64,000 nt of DNA, taken from Pseudomonas pohangensis (GTDB lineage Bacteria; Pseudomonadota; Gammaproteobacteria; Pseudomonadales; Pseudomonadaceae). Positions 42,104 to 50,814 of the stretch are shown here, in pieces. A model generated the notes under the pieces. That model searched no databases and was not told the origin of the DNA. It saw only the letters and a program-made list of their open reading frames with translations. Numbering within the stretch: position 1 is the first letter of the stretch; each line of letters opens with the position of its first letter. The stretch is taken from the NCBI RefSeq assembly GCF_900105995.1, contig NZ_LT629785.1, positions 3,596,001 through 3,660,000 of the forward strand. Direction: 5' to 3'. Position numbers and translations under genes: made by a program.

Positions 42104-43874
42104 GAGTTTTCTGAGCCTGGCCATGCTGGCCGTAACCGCCCCGGCCGCCGCGCTGGATCTGACCATTACCGGTGCCGACGGGCAGCCACTGGCGCTGGCC
42201 ATGGTCACGGTCAAGGCCGAGCGGCCGTTGCGTGCCGCCGGTGACGACAACGGCTACCCGCGCGAGGGCACCGAGCAACGTATCAGTCCGGAAATTACCG
42301 GTTTTGCCGGTCCCGATGGCCAGCTCAATGTGGTGTATCCCGAGCCTGGCGCGGTAAACCTGCGGGTGCGCGTGCCGGGTTACAAGGATCTGCAGCAGAC
42401 CGCCGTGGCCAGTGATGCCCAACTGAGCCTGCAGCTCGAGCCCGAGACCGATGTGGCCGCCCTCGCCGCCCAGCAACCGGCCAACGCCTGGTTCGCCGCG
42501 CTGGACTTTGGCGGCGACGAGGAGTTGAAGAAAATGGCCCTCGAGCAGTGTGGTTTCTGTCACCAGCAGGGCAGCTTCTTCATGCGCCGCGAGCGCAGTA
42601 CCGAAGAGTGGCAGCAGGTGCTTGAGCGCATGATCGGTTACGGTGCGCGTCCGGCCAGCGAGTTGCAGCCCAAGCTGATCGAAACCTTCCAGAAGGGTTA
42701 TACCGATCTGCGCAATCATCCGGAAAAGGTCCTCAAGGCCAAGGCCTGGGAAGCGCAACTGGCCGGTTCAACCATTACCGAATGGCCGATCGGCGACCCG
42801 TTCTCGCAGATGCATGATCTGCTGGTGGCCGCCAACGGCAAGATTTACGTTGGCGACAACCTGCAGGATCGCCTGTGGGAAATCGACCCGAAGACCGGCC
42901 AGACCCTGGTCTACAAGACGCCGGTCGATCCCGATGACGAAATCGGCGGCATGTTCAGCGGTCGCCTGAAGACCTTCCCGAAACTGGAAACCACCGCCGG
43001 GATTCACTCCTTTGCCGAGTCGACGGTCGATGGGCATATCTTCATCACGCCATCGCTGCAGCGCCGTCTGTTCGAATTCGACCCGCAGACCAAGCAGTTC
43101 ACCGTGCACCGCTTCGACGAGGGTCTGTACCCGCATACCGTGCGCGTCGACCAGCAGGACAATGTCTGGTTCACCCTGGCGCTGTCCAATCAGGTCGCAC
43201 GGTTTGATCGCAAGACCGGCGAGTTCCATCTGTACACCCTGCCGGCGCGCGACACCAAGGAAGAGGTCAGCCTGGCGCTCAGCAATGTGGTGCGCAAGCT
43301 GATGAACTGGGGCCTGCCGATGCACTGGCTGCCGATCGACAAGCAGGTGACCGGCATGCCGATGCCGTATGGCATCGACGTGGCACCGGACGGCAAGGTC
43401 TGGTTCGCCCGCCTGCACGCCAACTCGATCGGCGTGATCGACCCCAAGGATGACAGTGTGCAGATCATCGACACGCCGTTCCAGGCACCACGCCGGCTGC
43501 GCGTGGATGCCGTTGGCGATGTGTGGATTGCTGCCTTCCCGGAAGGCAAGGTGGTGCGCTACAGCCCGGCCGATGGCAGCTTCAAGGATTACCCGCTGCC
43601 CAGCGCGCTGAACAATGTGGAAACTCCTTACGCGCTGAACGTTGACCGCAAGCGGCAGAAGCTCTGGGTCACCGGTACCTCCTCGGACAGCCTGCTGCGC
43701 ATGGATATTGCCAGCGGTGCATGGGACACCTTCCCGATGCCGCGCAAGGTGACCTTCACCCGCGACATCGAGATTGCCGAAGATGGCAGCGTCTACACCA
43801 CCAATGGCGCGTTCCCCAGCTGGCAGATCGAAGACGGCCAGCCAACGCTGATTCATCTGCAGCCGGGCGAGTAA
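42096..43874 (+). CDS. secreted hybrid protein: regulatory-like beta-sandwich, c-type haem site and Vgb-like beta-propeller
   Basis: A 592-residue exported protein (signal peptide MRKSFLSLAMLAVTAPAAA). Residues about 22-125 look like a carboxypeptidase-regulatory-like beta-sandwich (PDGQLNVVYPEPGAVNLRV). A haem-binding CGFCH lies at residues 152-156, followed by helices as in a small cytochrome c. From about 230 to the end are repeated propeller blades like virginiamycin B lyase (NVWFTLALSNQVARFD, GKVWFARLHANSIGVID, DVWIAAFPEGKVVRY). Strong AAGGAG precedes the ATG. The mix suggests a periplasmic redox enzyme or sensor; no function is known to me. Confidence 0.82.
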   Translation: MRKSFLSLAMLAVTAPAAALDLTITGADGQPLALAMVTVKAERPLRAAGDDNGYPREGTEQRISPEITGFAGPDGQLNVVYPEPGAVNLRVRVPGYKDLQQTAVASDAQLSLQLEPETDVAALAAQQPANAWFAALDFGGDEELKKMALEQCGFCHQQGSFFMRRERSTEEWQQVLERMIGYGARPASELQPKLIETFQKGYTDLRNHPEKVLKAKAWEAQLAGSTITEWPIGDPFSQMHDLLVAANGKIYVGDNLQDRLWEIDPKTGQTLVYKTPVDPDDEIGGMFSGRLKTFPKLETTAGIHSFAESTVDGHIFITPSLQRRLFEFDPQTKQFTVHRFDEGLYPHTVRVDQQDNVWFTLALSNQVARFDRKTGEFHLYTLPARDTKEEVSLALSNVVRKLMNWGLPMHWLPIDKQVTGMPMPYGIDVAPDGKVWFARLHANSIGVIDPKDDSVQIIDTPFQAPRRLRVDAVGDVWIAAFPEGKVVRYSPADGSFKDYPLPSALNNVETPYALNVDRKRQKLWVTGTSSDSLLRMDIASGAWDTFPMPRKVTFTRDIEIAEDGSVYTTNGAFPSWQIEDGQPTLIHLQPGE

Positions 43875-44160
43875 TGTGCCGCCAGCGCCGCTCGCTGGTG
43901 CAGGAGCGGCTCTGGCAGCGCAGTGGCGTCTGTTGCGCGGTCAGGGCCACGATCACTGCTTCGAGCGCTGCCACGCTTGTGCCGCTGAAAGGGTGCGCAG
44001 CAGTGCGTGTGGCAACAAATAGTGGGAGCGGCGACCCGCCGCGATAAAGCCGGCGCTAATCGGTCCCTGATGAAGAAAGCTCCCGCCGGGGCGATGCTCC
44101 CGCAGTGGGAGAGGAGCCGCTTTGCAACATCGCGCTGTACCTGGATTTCCGGAGAACACC
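43875..44160. repeat. non-coding spacer with GTGGGAGCGGC-type REP-like elements
   Basis: This 286-bp spacer holds no credible gene. It contains a GTGGGAGCGGC..CCGCCGCGA hairpin at 44022-44045, a related GCTCCCG..CGGGAG-rich segment at about 44081-44113, and a GGAGCGGC fragment near 43903. These resemble the common Pseudomonas REP type and are distinct from the GTAGGGTGGGC family elsewhere in the window. Confidence 0.55.
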
Positions 44161-45351
44161 TTGCCCACACAGACTTACAGCCGCGCCGAACTGACGCGCT
44201 TTTTCATCTCCTGCCTGGCCGGGTTTCTCGCCGGACACCTGACCAACTACACGGTGATCCTGTTTGCCCAGGATGTCTGGCAGCGGGATGCGCTGGCCGG
44301 TGCCGGCTTCGCCCTGTGTTTCGGCGTGCCGCTGCTGCTCGGCTGGCCGGCCGGCGCCTGGTGCGACCAGTACTCGCCGCAGCGCATCGCGCAGATTGCC
44401 CACGGCGCGTTCTTTGTCGCGCTGGCCCTGCTGGCCGCAGCCAGCCATGCCGATACCTACGGCGTCGCCCTGTACCTGCTCGGTGCCGGTTCGGCAGGTA
44501 TCGGCTGGTCATTGCTGGCACCGGCACGCATGGCGTTGCTCGGGCGCATGGCCGGTGCCAGGCAGGCCAAGCTGGCGGTGGTGTTCAACCTGTTTGTCAT
44601 GCTCGGCTTTGGCCTGGCGCCGTTGTTGCTGGCGTTTGCCCGCGTACAAGGTGGCTGGACTGCCGTACAGCTCTGTGGTCTGGGCCTGTTCTCGCTGGCC
44701 ACGCTGATGCTGGTCGGGCTGAAGGTGCCCGCGCTGGGTGGCGAAGGGCATGTCTTCGAGCGCGTCCGCCAGGGCTTTCGTTACGCGCGCAGTTCAACCT
44801 TGCTGGGACAGGCCTTGCTCACCGCGGTGCTGATCTATCTGGCCATGGGGCCGATTCAGGTGATGTTGCCGCGCTTCGCCCAGCAGACTCTGCAACTGGG
44901 GGAAATGCAGCGTGGCATGTTCCTCGGTGCGCTGGCGCTGGCGTTCCTGATCGGTGGCGCCATCGCCTTGCCGTTGGCCAAACATTTTGGTCAGGGCCGG
45001 GTGCTGCTGCTGGCCGCAGTGATCAGTGGTGGCGGGCTGATTCTGCTGGGCAACAGTGAAACCCTGGCTACGGCGCTGCTGTTTCTCGGCCTCAACGGTA
45101 TCTGTGCCGGAGTGGCCATCAGCCTGGTGGTCGCCCTGTTGCAGCAGGAGAGCGAGGCACAGTTTCGCGGTCGCCTGCTGAGCATCTATACCGTCACCAG
45201 CCAGGTGATCCCGGCCGCCGGCGGGCTGGGTGCCGGGCTGTTGCTGGAAGTGCTGCCAGCCAGTCAGGGCCTGCTGCTGTGTGGCGCGGTCCTGAGCTGC
45301 CTGTTTCTCGCGGCGGCCTGGCGTCTGCGCTTGCTGCGTGCCTACGGTTGA
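44161..45351 (+). CDS. major facilitator superfamily transporter
   Basis: A 396-residue MFS protein with about twelve helices and the MFS loop pattern GWPAGAWCDQYSPQR between helices 2 and 3. The start is a TTG at 44161 with GGAG 6 bp upstream; a further TTG at 44122 is in frame but lies in repeat sequence. It follows the haem/propeller gene on the same strand after the REP spacer and may extend that cluster. It converges with the NAGGN peptidase gene, overlapping by 10 bp. Substrate unknown. Confidence 0.82.
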   Translation: MPTQTYSRAELTRFFISCLAGFLAGHLTNYTVILFAQDVWQRDALAGAGFALCFGVPLLLGWPAGAWCDQYSPQRIAQIAHGAFFVALALLAAASHADTYGVALYLLGAGSAGIGWSLLAPARMALLGRMAGARQAKLAVVFNLFVMLGFGLAPLLLAFARVQGGWTAVQLCGLGLFSLATLMLVGLKVPALGGEGHVFERVRQGFRYARSSTLLGQALLTAVLIYLAMGPIQVMLPRFAQQTLQLGEMQRGMFLGALALAFLIGGAIALPLAKHFGQGRVLLLAAVISGGGLILLGNSETLATALLFLGLNGICAGVAISLVVALLQQESEAQFRGRLLSIYTVTSQVIPAAGGLGAGLLLEVLPASQGLLLCGAVLSCLFLAAAWRLRLLRAYG

Positions 45352-46547
45352 TCCTTGCGCACATCGAGCAAGCTGCCCAGGCTTGGCAGGCGGGTATCAC
45401 TAGCCAGCTGGGTGTCGAGCTCGATCTGGTGACTGAAGCGCTCCAGTGACTGCTCGTTGCCCGGTTGCGCATCGCTGGCGAACACCGGCGGGCTGAGGAT
45501 GTAGGCCGTCAGCAGCCGGGTCAGTGCGGCCAGACTGTCGATATGCGTGCGTTCATAGCCATGGGTGCCGTCGCAACCGAAGGCCAGCAGCGCAGTGCGG
45601 ATATCGTGGCCGGCGGTCACCGCCGACTGCGCGTCACTGTGGTAGTAACGGAACAGATCCCGGCGCACCGGAATCTCGCCGTCGCTGGCCAGCCGCAACA
45701 GATGCCGCGACAGGTGATAGTCGTAAGGCCCGCCGGAATCCTGCATGGCCACACTGACGCATTGCTCGCTGGAGTTCTGCCCGGCGGCTACCGGGGCGAT
45801 ATCGATGCCGACGAATTCGCTGACATCCCAGGGCATTGCAGCGGCGGCGCCGGAACCGACTTCCTCGGTGATGGTGAACAGCATATGGCAGTCGATCAGC
45901 GGTTGCAGGTTGCCATCGCGAATGGCCTTGAGTGAGGCGAGCAATGCGGCAACTCCGGCCTTGTCGTCGAGATGGCGGGAGCTGATATGACCACTTTCGG
46001 TAAATTCCGGCAGCGGATCGAAGGCGACAAAATCACCGATGCCGATGCCCAGATTTTCGCCTTCAGCGCGGCTGTTGCACTGCGCATCCAGACGCAACTC
46101 GACGTGATCCCAGCTTACCGGCAACTCGTCCACGGCGGTGTTGAAGGCATGCCCCGAGGCCAGCAGTGGCAGCACGCTGCCGCGCAGCACGCCGTTATCG
46201 GTGAACAGGCTTATCCGGCTGCCTTCGGCAAACCGGCTGGACCAGCAACCGATCGGCGCCAGTGCCATGCGGCCGTTGTCCTTGATCTCGCGCACGCTGG
46301 CACCAATGGTGTCGAGGTGGGCCGAGACGGCACGGTCGAAGCGGTCGTACTCGCTCTGGCGGCCGCGCAGGGTGGCGCGAATAGTGCCGCGGCGGGTCAG
46401 CTCGAAGGGAATCTCCAGCTCGTCGAGCCGCTCGGCAATGTAGCGCACGATAGTGTCGGTAAAACCCGAAGGGCTGGGAATGGCGAGCATTTCCAGCAGC
46501 ACACGCTGCAGGTAAGCGAGATCGGATTCGGCCTGTGGATTGGACAT
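45342..46547 (-). CDS. NAGGN-system M42 family peptidase
   Basis: A 401-residue dinuclear zinc peptidase-like protein. The metal ligands are visible in order: HLDTIGAS, HLDDKAGVAALL, EEVGSGAA and a late His in GTHGYERTHID. This form is always found with NAGGN osmoprotectant genes and may trim or recycle the dipeptide, which is inference. It is the last gene of the operon asnO-ngg-peptidase, separated from ngg by a REP pair at 46595-46660. Confidence 0.9.
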   Translation of the reverse strand: MSNPQAESDLAYLQRVLLEMLAIPSPSGFTDTIVRYIAERLDELEIPFELTRRGTIRATLRGRQSEYDRFDRAVSAHLDTIGASVREIKDNGRMALAPIGCWSSRFAEGSRISLFTDNGVLRGSVLPLLASGHAFNTAVDELPVSWDHVELRLDAQCNSRAEGENLGIGIGDFVAFDPLPEFTESGHISSRHLDDKAGVAALLASLKAIRDGNLQPLIDCHMLFTITEEVGSGAAAAMPWDVSEFVGIDIAPVAAGQNSSEQCVSVAMQDSGGPYDYHLSRHLLRLASDGEIPVRRDLFRYYHSDAQSAVTAGHDIRTALLAFGCDGTHGYERTHIDSLAALTRLLTAYILSPPVFASDAQPGNEQSLERFSHQIELDTQLASDTRLPSLGSLLDVRKDQP

Positions 46548-46594
46548 ACGGGCTCCTTGAACGGGTTTGCTTGAAGACCCTGTTTTGAGGGTAC

Positions 46595-46660
46595 GTGGGG
46601 CGGGCTCCAGCCCACCGGAATAATCTGCACAGATAATGGTGGGCAGAAGCCCACCCTGCG
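46595..46660. repeat. degenerate REP pair inside the NAGGN operon
   Basis: Two inverted hairpin elements (46595-46617 and 46638-46660) with GGGCGGGC..GCCCACC and GGTGGGC..GCCCACC stems lie in the 121-bp spacer between the synthetase and the peptidase. They are diverged copies of the REP family at 53701 and 54398. They would form a stable structure in the polycistronic mRNA. Confidence 0.78.
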
Positions 46661-46668
46661 ATAACTGT

Positions 46669-48408
46669 TCAGCCGACCACCTGGCTCAGCGGAAACAGCA
46701 GGTCGAGAAAACGCTCGGCGGTGGGTTGCGGTTCATGGTTGGCCAGACCGACGCGCTCGTTGGCCTCGATCAGCACGTAATCAGGCTGGTCGGCGGCAGG
46801 TACCAGCAGGTCAAGGCCAACCACCGGAATTTCCAGCGCGCGGGCGGCGGCGACGGCGGTTTCGGCCAGCAGCGGATGCAGGCTGGCGGTGACGTCTTCC
46901 AGCGTACCGCCGGTGTGCAGGTTGGCGGTCTTGCGCACTATCAGCTGCTCGCCGGCCGGCAGCCGGCTGTCCATGCTGAAGCCGGCTGCCGCCACGGTGC
47001 GGCGGGTTTCTTCATCCAGCGGGATGCGGCTTTCGCCGCCGGTGGCGGCCAGCCGGCGGCGACTCTGCGTCTCGATCAGCTCGCTGATGCAGTGCTGGCC
47101 ATCGCCGATAATGGCCGCCGGGCGGCGAATGGCAGCGGCTACCACGGCGTAGCCGATGACCACGATGCGCAAGTCGAGCCCCGCATGGAAACTTTCCAGC
47201 AGCACGCGGCTGTCAAACTGCGCGGCCAGCGCGATCGCCTGTTCCATTGCTTCCGGGCTGCGCAGGTCAACCGCCACGCCCTCGCCCTGCTCACCATTTA
47301 CCGGTTTGACCACCACGCTTTTGTGCCTGGCGAGAAATGCGGCGTTCTCCTCCGGAGTACCGGCCAGACACTGCGCCGGCTGATTGAGTTCGGCACGGGC
47401 AAAAGCGCGGTGGGTCATGCGCTTGTCCTGACACAGACTCATGCTGACGGCACTGGTCAGGTCGGACAGTGACTCGCGGCAGCGAATCCGCCGGCCACCC
47501 TGATTGAGCACGAATAGCCCGGCCTCGGCATCTTCTACCTGCACCTCGATGCCGCGCCGATGGGCTTCGTTGACGATGATGCGTGCATAGGGGTTGAGTT
47601 CGGCCTCGGGTCCCGGGCCGAGGAACAGCGACTGGTTGATACCGTTCTTGCGCTTGATGCTGAAGCTTTGCAGCTCACGAAAGCCGAGCTTGCTATACAG
47701 CGCTCTGGCCTGCCGGTTGTCATGCAGCACCGACAGGTCGAGGTAGTTCAGGCCACGGCTCAGGTAGTGTTCGATCAGATGCCGCACCAGCGCTTCGCCG
47801 ACGCCGGGCCGCGAACAGTGCACCGCCACCGCCAGACACCAGAGGCTGCAGCCCTGCTCGGGATCATTGAAGGCACGTACGTGATTGAGGCCCATGACGC
47901 TGCCGATCGGCTCACCGCTGTCGTTGTCTTCGGCCAGCCAGTAGCTCGGGCCACCCTGCTCTCTGGGGCTAATGCGCGCCGGATCAACCGGCAGCATGCC
48001 ACGCTGCAAATACAGGCAGTTGACTGCTTCCCAGTCGGCTTCGCCCTGCACCGGGCGAATGCTGAAGCCGCGGAAACTGCGGCGTGCCTGTCGATAGTCG
48101 CTGAACCACAGGCGCAGCATGTCCGATGGATCGAGAAACAACTGCTGTGGCGCCTGGGCCAGCACCTGCTGCGGCGAGGCGACATAGGGCGCGATATCGC
48201 GTTCACCGAGGGCTTCTTCCAGCAAGCCGGACGCCAGTGCGCCGGGATCAGGGAAGGTCTGGCCGAACAGCAAGCGGCCCCAGCCACACTGGATGATGCG
48301 CGGTTGTGTCGTTTGCGGACTGCCATCCTTGGCCAGCTGTTCCTGCAGTCGCTGGTAGCTGGGTGTCTGGCCTCGGCGCAGACGTTGCTGCATGGCGGGC
48401 GTTCGCAT
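46669..48408 (-). CDS. ngg: N-acetylglutaminylglutamine synthetase (GNAT + ATP-grasp)
   Basis: A 579-residue two-domain enzyme. A GNAT acetyltransferase domain spans about residues 100-270 (CSRPGVGEALVRHLIEHYL, HDNRQARALYSKLGF). An ATP-grasp ligase domain follows (KSVVVKPVNGEQGEGVAV, ending in VLIEANERVGL). It acetylates glutamine and joins it to a second glutamine in making NAGGN, an osmoprotectant of pseudomonads and rhizobia. The ATG at 48408 has GAGGA 7 bp upstream; the open frame before it overlaps asnO and is rejected. Confidence 0.93.
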   Translation of the reverse strand: MRTPAMQQRLRRGQTPSYQRLQEQLAKDGSPQTTQPRIIQCGWGRLLFGQTFPDPGALASGLLEEALGERDIAPYVASPQQVLAQAPQQLFLDPSDMLRLWFSDYRQARRSFRGFSIRPVQGEADWEAVNCLYLQRGMLPVDPARISPREQGGPSYWLAEDNDSGEPIGSVMGLNHVRAFNDPEQGCSLWCLAVAVHCSRPGVGEALVRHLIEHYLSRGLNYLDLSVLHDNRQARALYSKLGFRELQSFSIKRKNGINQSLFLGPGPEAELNPYARIIVNEAHRRGIEVQVEDAEAGLFVLNQGGRRIRCRESLSDLTSAVSMSLCQDKRMTHRAFARAELNQPAQCLAGTPEENAAFLARHKSVVVKPVNGEQGEGVAVDLRSPEAMEQAIALAAQFDSRVLLESFHAGLDLRIVVIGYAVVAAAIRRPAAIIGDGQHCISELIETQSRRRLAATGGESRIPLDEETRRTVAAAGFSMDSRLPAGEQLIVRKTANLHTGGTLEDVTASLHPLLAETAVAAARALEIPVVGLDLLVPAADQPDYVLIEANERVGLANHEPQPTAERFLDLLFPLSQVVG

Positions 48409-48439
48409 CAGTCGTTCCTCTTGCGTGGCTCTACCGGGC

Positions 48440-50209
48440 TCAAAGTCCCTGCTCGCCGAGCCACAAGTGGAGTGCAGCAAGCTGCCAGAGCTTCGAGCCG
48501 CGTAGTGGAGTCAGTTGACCGTCCGGTTCACTGAGCAACCTGTCGACCATCTTCGGCTCGAACAGACCGCGATCCTGACCCGGGTCGGTCAGCAACTCCC
48601 GTACCCATTTTAGGGTATCACCACTCAGGTGCTTGAGCCCGGGCACCGGAAAATAGCCTTTCGGCCGGTCGATCACCGCCTGCGGGATGACCAGTCGGGC
48701 AGCTTCCTTGAGTACCTGCTTGCCGCCATCGGGCAGTTTGAAGCGTGCCGGAATGCTCGCGGTGAGCTCGGCCAGATGGTGATCGAGGAACGGTGTGCGT
48801 GCCTCCAGCCCCCAGGCCATGGTCATGTTGTCGACCCGCTTGACCGGGTCTTCGACCAGCATCACCGTGCTGTCCAGACGCAGGGCGCGGTCGACCGGCG
48901 CAGCGGCGCCGGGCTGGGCGAAATGCTCGCGGACGAACTCGCCGGCCCAGTCCTGACCATGCCACTGCGGCTTTACCGTGGCCAGATATTCGTCATGCTG
49001 GCGATCGAAGAACGCCGCGCGATACGCCGCGTAGGGGTCACTGGCGCCATCCACCTGCGGGTACCAGTGGTAGCCGGCGAACAGTTCGTCGGCACCCTGC
49101 CCGCTCTGCACCACCTTGCAGTGTTTCGCCACTTCGCGGGACAGCAGGTAAAAAGCAATGCAGTCATGGCTTACCATCGGCTCGCTCATGGCGCGGAAAG
49201 CCGCCGGCAGTTGCGCGATGATCTCGCCTTCGCCAATACGCAACTGGTGGTGGTTGGTCTGGTAGTGCCGGGCGATCAGGTCGGAATACTGGAACTCGTC
49301 GCCGCGCTCGCCGCCGGCATCGTCGAAACCGATGGAGAAGGTTGCCAGGTTCTCCACCCCGGTTTCGCGCAGCAGACCGACCAGCAGGCTCGAATCAACG
49401 CCACCGGAAAGCAGCACGCCGACATCCACTGCCGCGCGCTGACGAATCGATACCGCGTTGCGCAGGCTGTCGAGCACCTTGTCGCGCCACTCCGGCAGCT
49501 CCAGGCGAATGTTGTCGCGCGGGGTTTCGAAATTCAGCTGCCACCAGCTCTGCTGTTCGACGGCGCCGTTGCCGTCGATGCGCATCCAGCTGGCCGGCGG
49601 CAGTTTGCGCACGCCACGCAACAGCGTGCGCGGTGCCGGCACCACGGCGTGAAAGTTCAGGTAATGATTAAGTGCGACCGGGTCCAGGGTGGTATCGATA
49701 TCACCTCCCTGCAGCAGGGCCGGCAGGGTCGAGGCAAAGCGCAGGCGCTGGTCGGTCAGCGACAGGTACAGCGGCTTGATGCCGAGGCGGTCACGGGCGA
49801 TGAACAGCGACTTGCGCTCGCGCTCCCAGATGGCGAAGGCAAACATGCCATTGAGCTTCGGCAGCAGGGCTTCACCCCAGGCGTGATAGCCCTTGAGCAG
49901 CACTTCGGTGTCGCCTTCGGAGAAGAACTGATAGCCCAGAGCCTGCAGTTCGCTGCGCAGCTCCGGGTAGTTGTAGATGGCGCCGTTGAACACCAGACTC
50001 AGGCCCAGCTGGCTGTCGATCATCGGCTGATTCGAGGCGTCATGCAGGTCCATGACTTTCAGGCGCCGATGGCCAAAGGCCAGCGGGCCCTGGCTGTGCG
50101 CGCCGCAGGCGTCGGGGCCGCGCGGGGCCAGGTGGCGGGTGATGCGTTCTACAGCCGCGAGGTCGGCCGGACGCTGATCAAAGCGCAGTTCTCCTGCAAT
50201 TCCACACAT
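48440..50209 (-). CDS. asnO: N-acetylglutaminylglutamine amidotransferase (asparagine synthase-like)
   Basis: A 589-residue enzyme with an N-terminal class II glutaminase domain that uses Cys2 (MCGIAGELRF), with RGPDACG and NGAIYNYPELR. A C-terminal ATP-pyrophosphatase domain follows with PP-loop LSGGVDSSLLVGLL and GQGADELFAGYHWY. It amidates the dipeptide to NAGGN. Cys2 fixes the start at 50209; an upstream in-frame ATG would bury the catalytic Cys. It is the first gene of the operon and divergent from the MarR gene. Confidence 0.94.
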   Translation of the reverse strand: MCGIAGELRFDQRPADLAAVERITRHLAPRGPDACGAHSQGPLAFGHRRLKVMDLHDASNQPMIDSQLGLSLVFNGAIYNYPELRSELQALGYQFFSEGDTEVLLKGYHAWGEALLPKLNGMFAFAIWERERKSLFIARDRLGIKPLYLSLTDQRLRFASTLPALLQGGDIDTTLDPVALNHYLNFHAVVPAPRTLLRGVRKLPPASWMRIDGNGAVEQQSWWQLNFETPRDNIRLELPEWRDKVLDSLRNAVSIRQRAAVDVGVLLSGGVDSSLLVGLLRETGVENLATFSIGFDDAGGERGDEFQYSDLIARHYQTNHHQLRIGEGEIIAQLPAAFRAMSEPMVSHDCIAFYLLSREVAKHCKVVQSGQGADELFAGYHWYPQVDGASDPYAAYRAAFFDRQHDEYLATVKPQWHGQDWAGEFVREHFAQPGAAAPVDRALRLDSTVMLVEDPVKRVDNMTMAWGLEARTPFLDHHLAELTASIPARFKLPDGGKQVLKEAARLVIPQAVIDRPKGYFPVPGLKHLSGDTLKWVRELLTDPGQDRGLFEPKMVDRLLSEPDGQLTPLRGSKLWQLAALHLWLGEQGL

Positions 50210-50284
50210 AAAAATACGAATCCTTACCGGTGTTGCCATTGGGGAGTGCCCGCACCTGGCGGGCGCTATTAAGAGAACAAAATA

Positions 50285-50304
50285 ATAGTTTTAAGTCAAA
50301 CTAT
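50285..50304. promoter_or_regulatory. palindromic operator between asnO and marR-type gene
   Basis: ATAGTTT and AAACTAT form a perfect inverted repeat with a 6-bp spacer. The symmetry continues imperfectly outward to ACAA..TTGT. It lies in a very AT-rich 116-bp divergent spacer, 22 bp before the MarR start. Its length and symmetry suit a MarR dimer. Confidence 0.6.
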
Positions 50305-50325
50305 ATATTGTTATGTTTATTGGCT

Positions 50326-50802
50326 ATGGACGATAATAATAGTTTCATTCAGATGGAATTTTCTGCCTTGGATAATCTCGAATACGCCTTGTTCAGGGCC
50401 ATGCGGCGGCTGCAGCATGCCGGTGAAGTCCATGCCAAACGGCTGGGTCGTTTCGGTGGCATGAACCCCATGCATTTACTCATTCTGCAGGTATTGGCCA
50501 GCGAGGGGCGCTTGACGGCAAGTACCCTGAGCGGGCGGGTCAGTCTGTCGCCGGCGACGCTCTCGGGGATCATCGAGCGCCTGGAAGAGCTGGGATTGCT
50601 GGTGCGCCAGCGCGATGAAAGCGACCGCCGCCGCCACTGGCTGTTGCTCAGTCAGGCCGGCGCTGATTTGTTGCAGCAGGCGCCGTCACTGCTGCCGCCG
50701 AGCATGGCGCAGGCGTTTGCCGCGCTGCCGGAGTGGGAGCGCCACAGCCTCACCGCAGCACTATTGAAGGCTGCCGATCTGTGTGGCGAGATGGATGCCT
50801 GA
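50326..50802 (+). CDS. MarR family transcriptional regulator of the NAGGN operon
   Basis: A 158-residue regulator with the MarR winged helix: MNPMHLLILQVLASEGRLTAS, SPATLSGIIERLEELGLLVRQRDESDRRRHWLLLS. The last part contains the wing motif DESDRR typical of the family. The ATG at 50326 is used; the frame runs on upstream into the operator. It is divergent from asnO, as in P. aeruginosa (PA3458 from memory), so it likely controls the operon and itself through the palindrome at 50285-50304. Confidence 0.9.
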   Translation: MDDNNSFIQMEFSALDNLEYALFRAMRRLQHAGEVHAKRLGRFGGMNPMHLLILQVLASEGRLTASTLSGRVSLSPATLSGIIERLEELGLLVRQRDESDRRRHWLLLSQAGADLLQQAPSLLPPSMAQAFAALPEWERHSLTAALLKAADLCGEMDA

Positions 50803-50814
50803 GACGGCAGGAGC

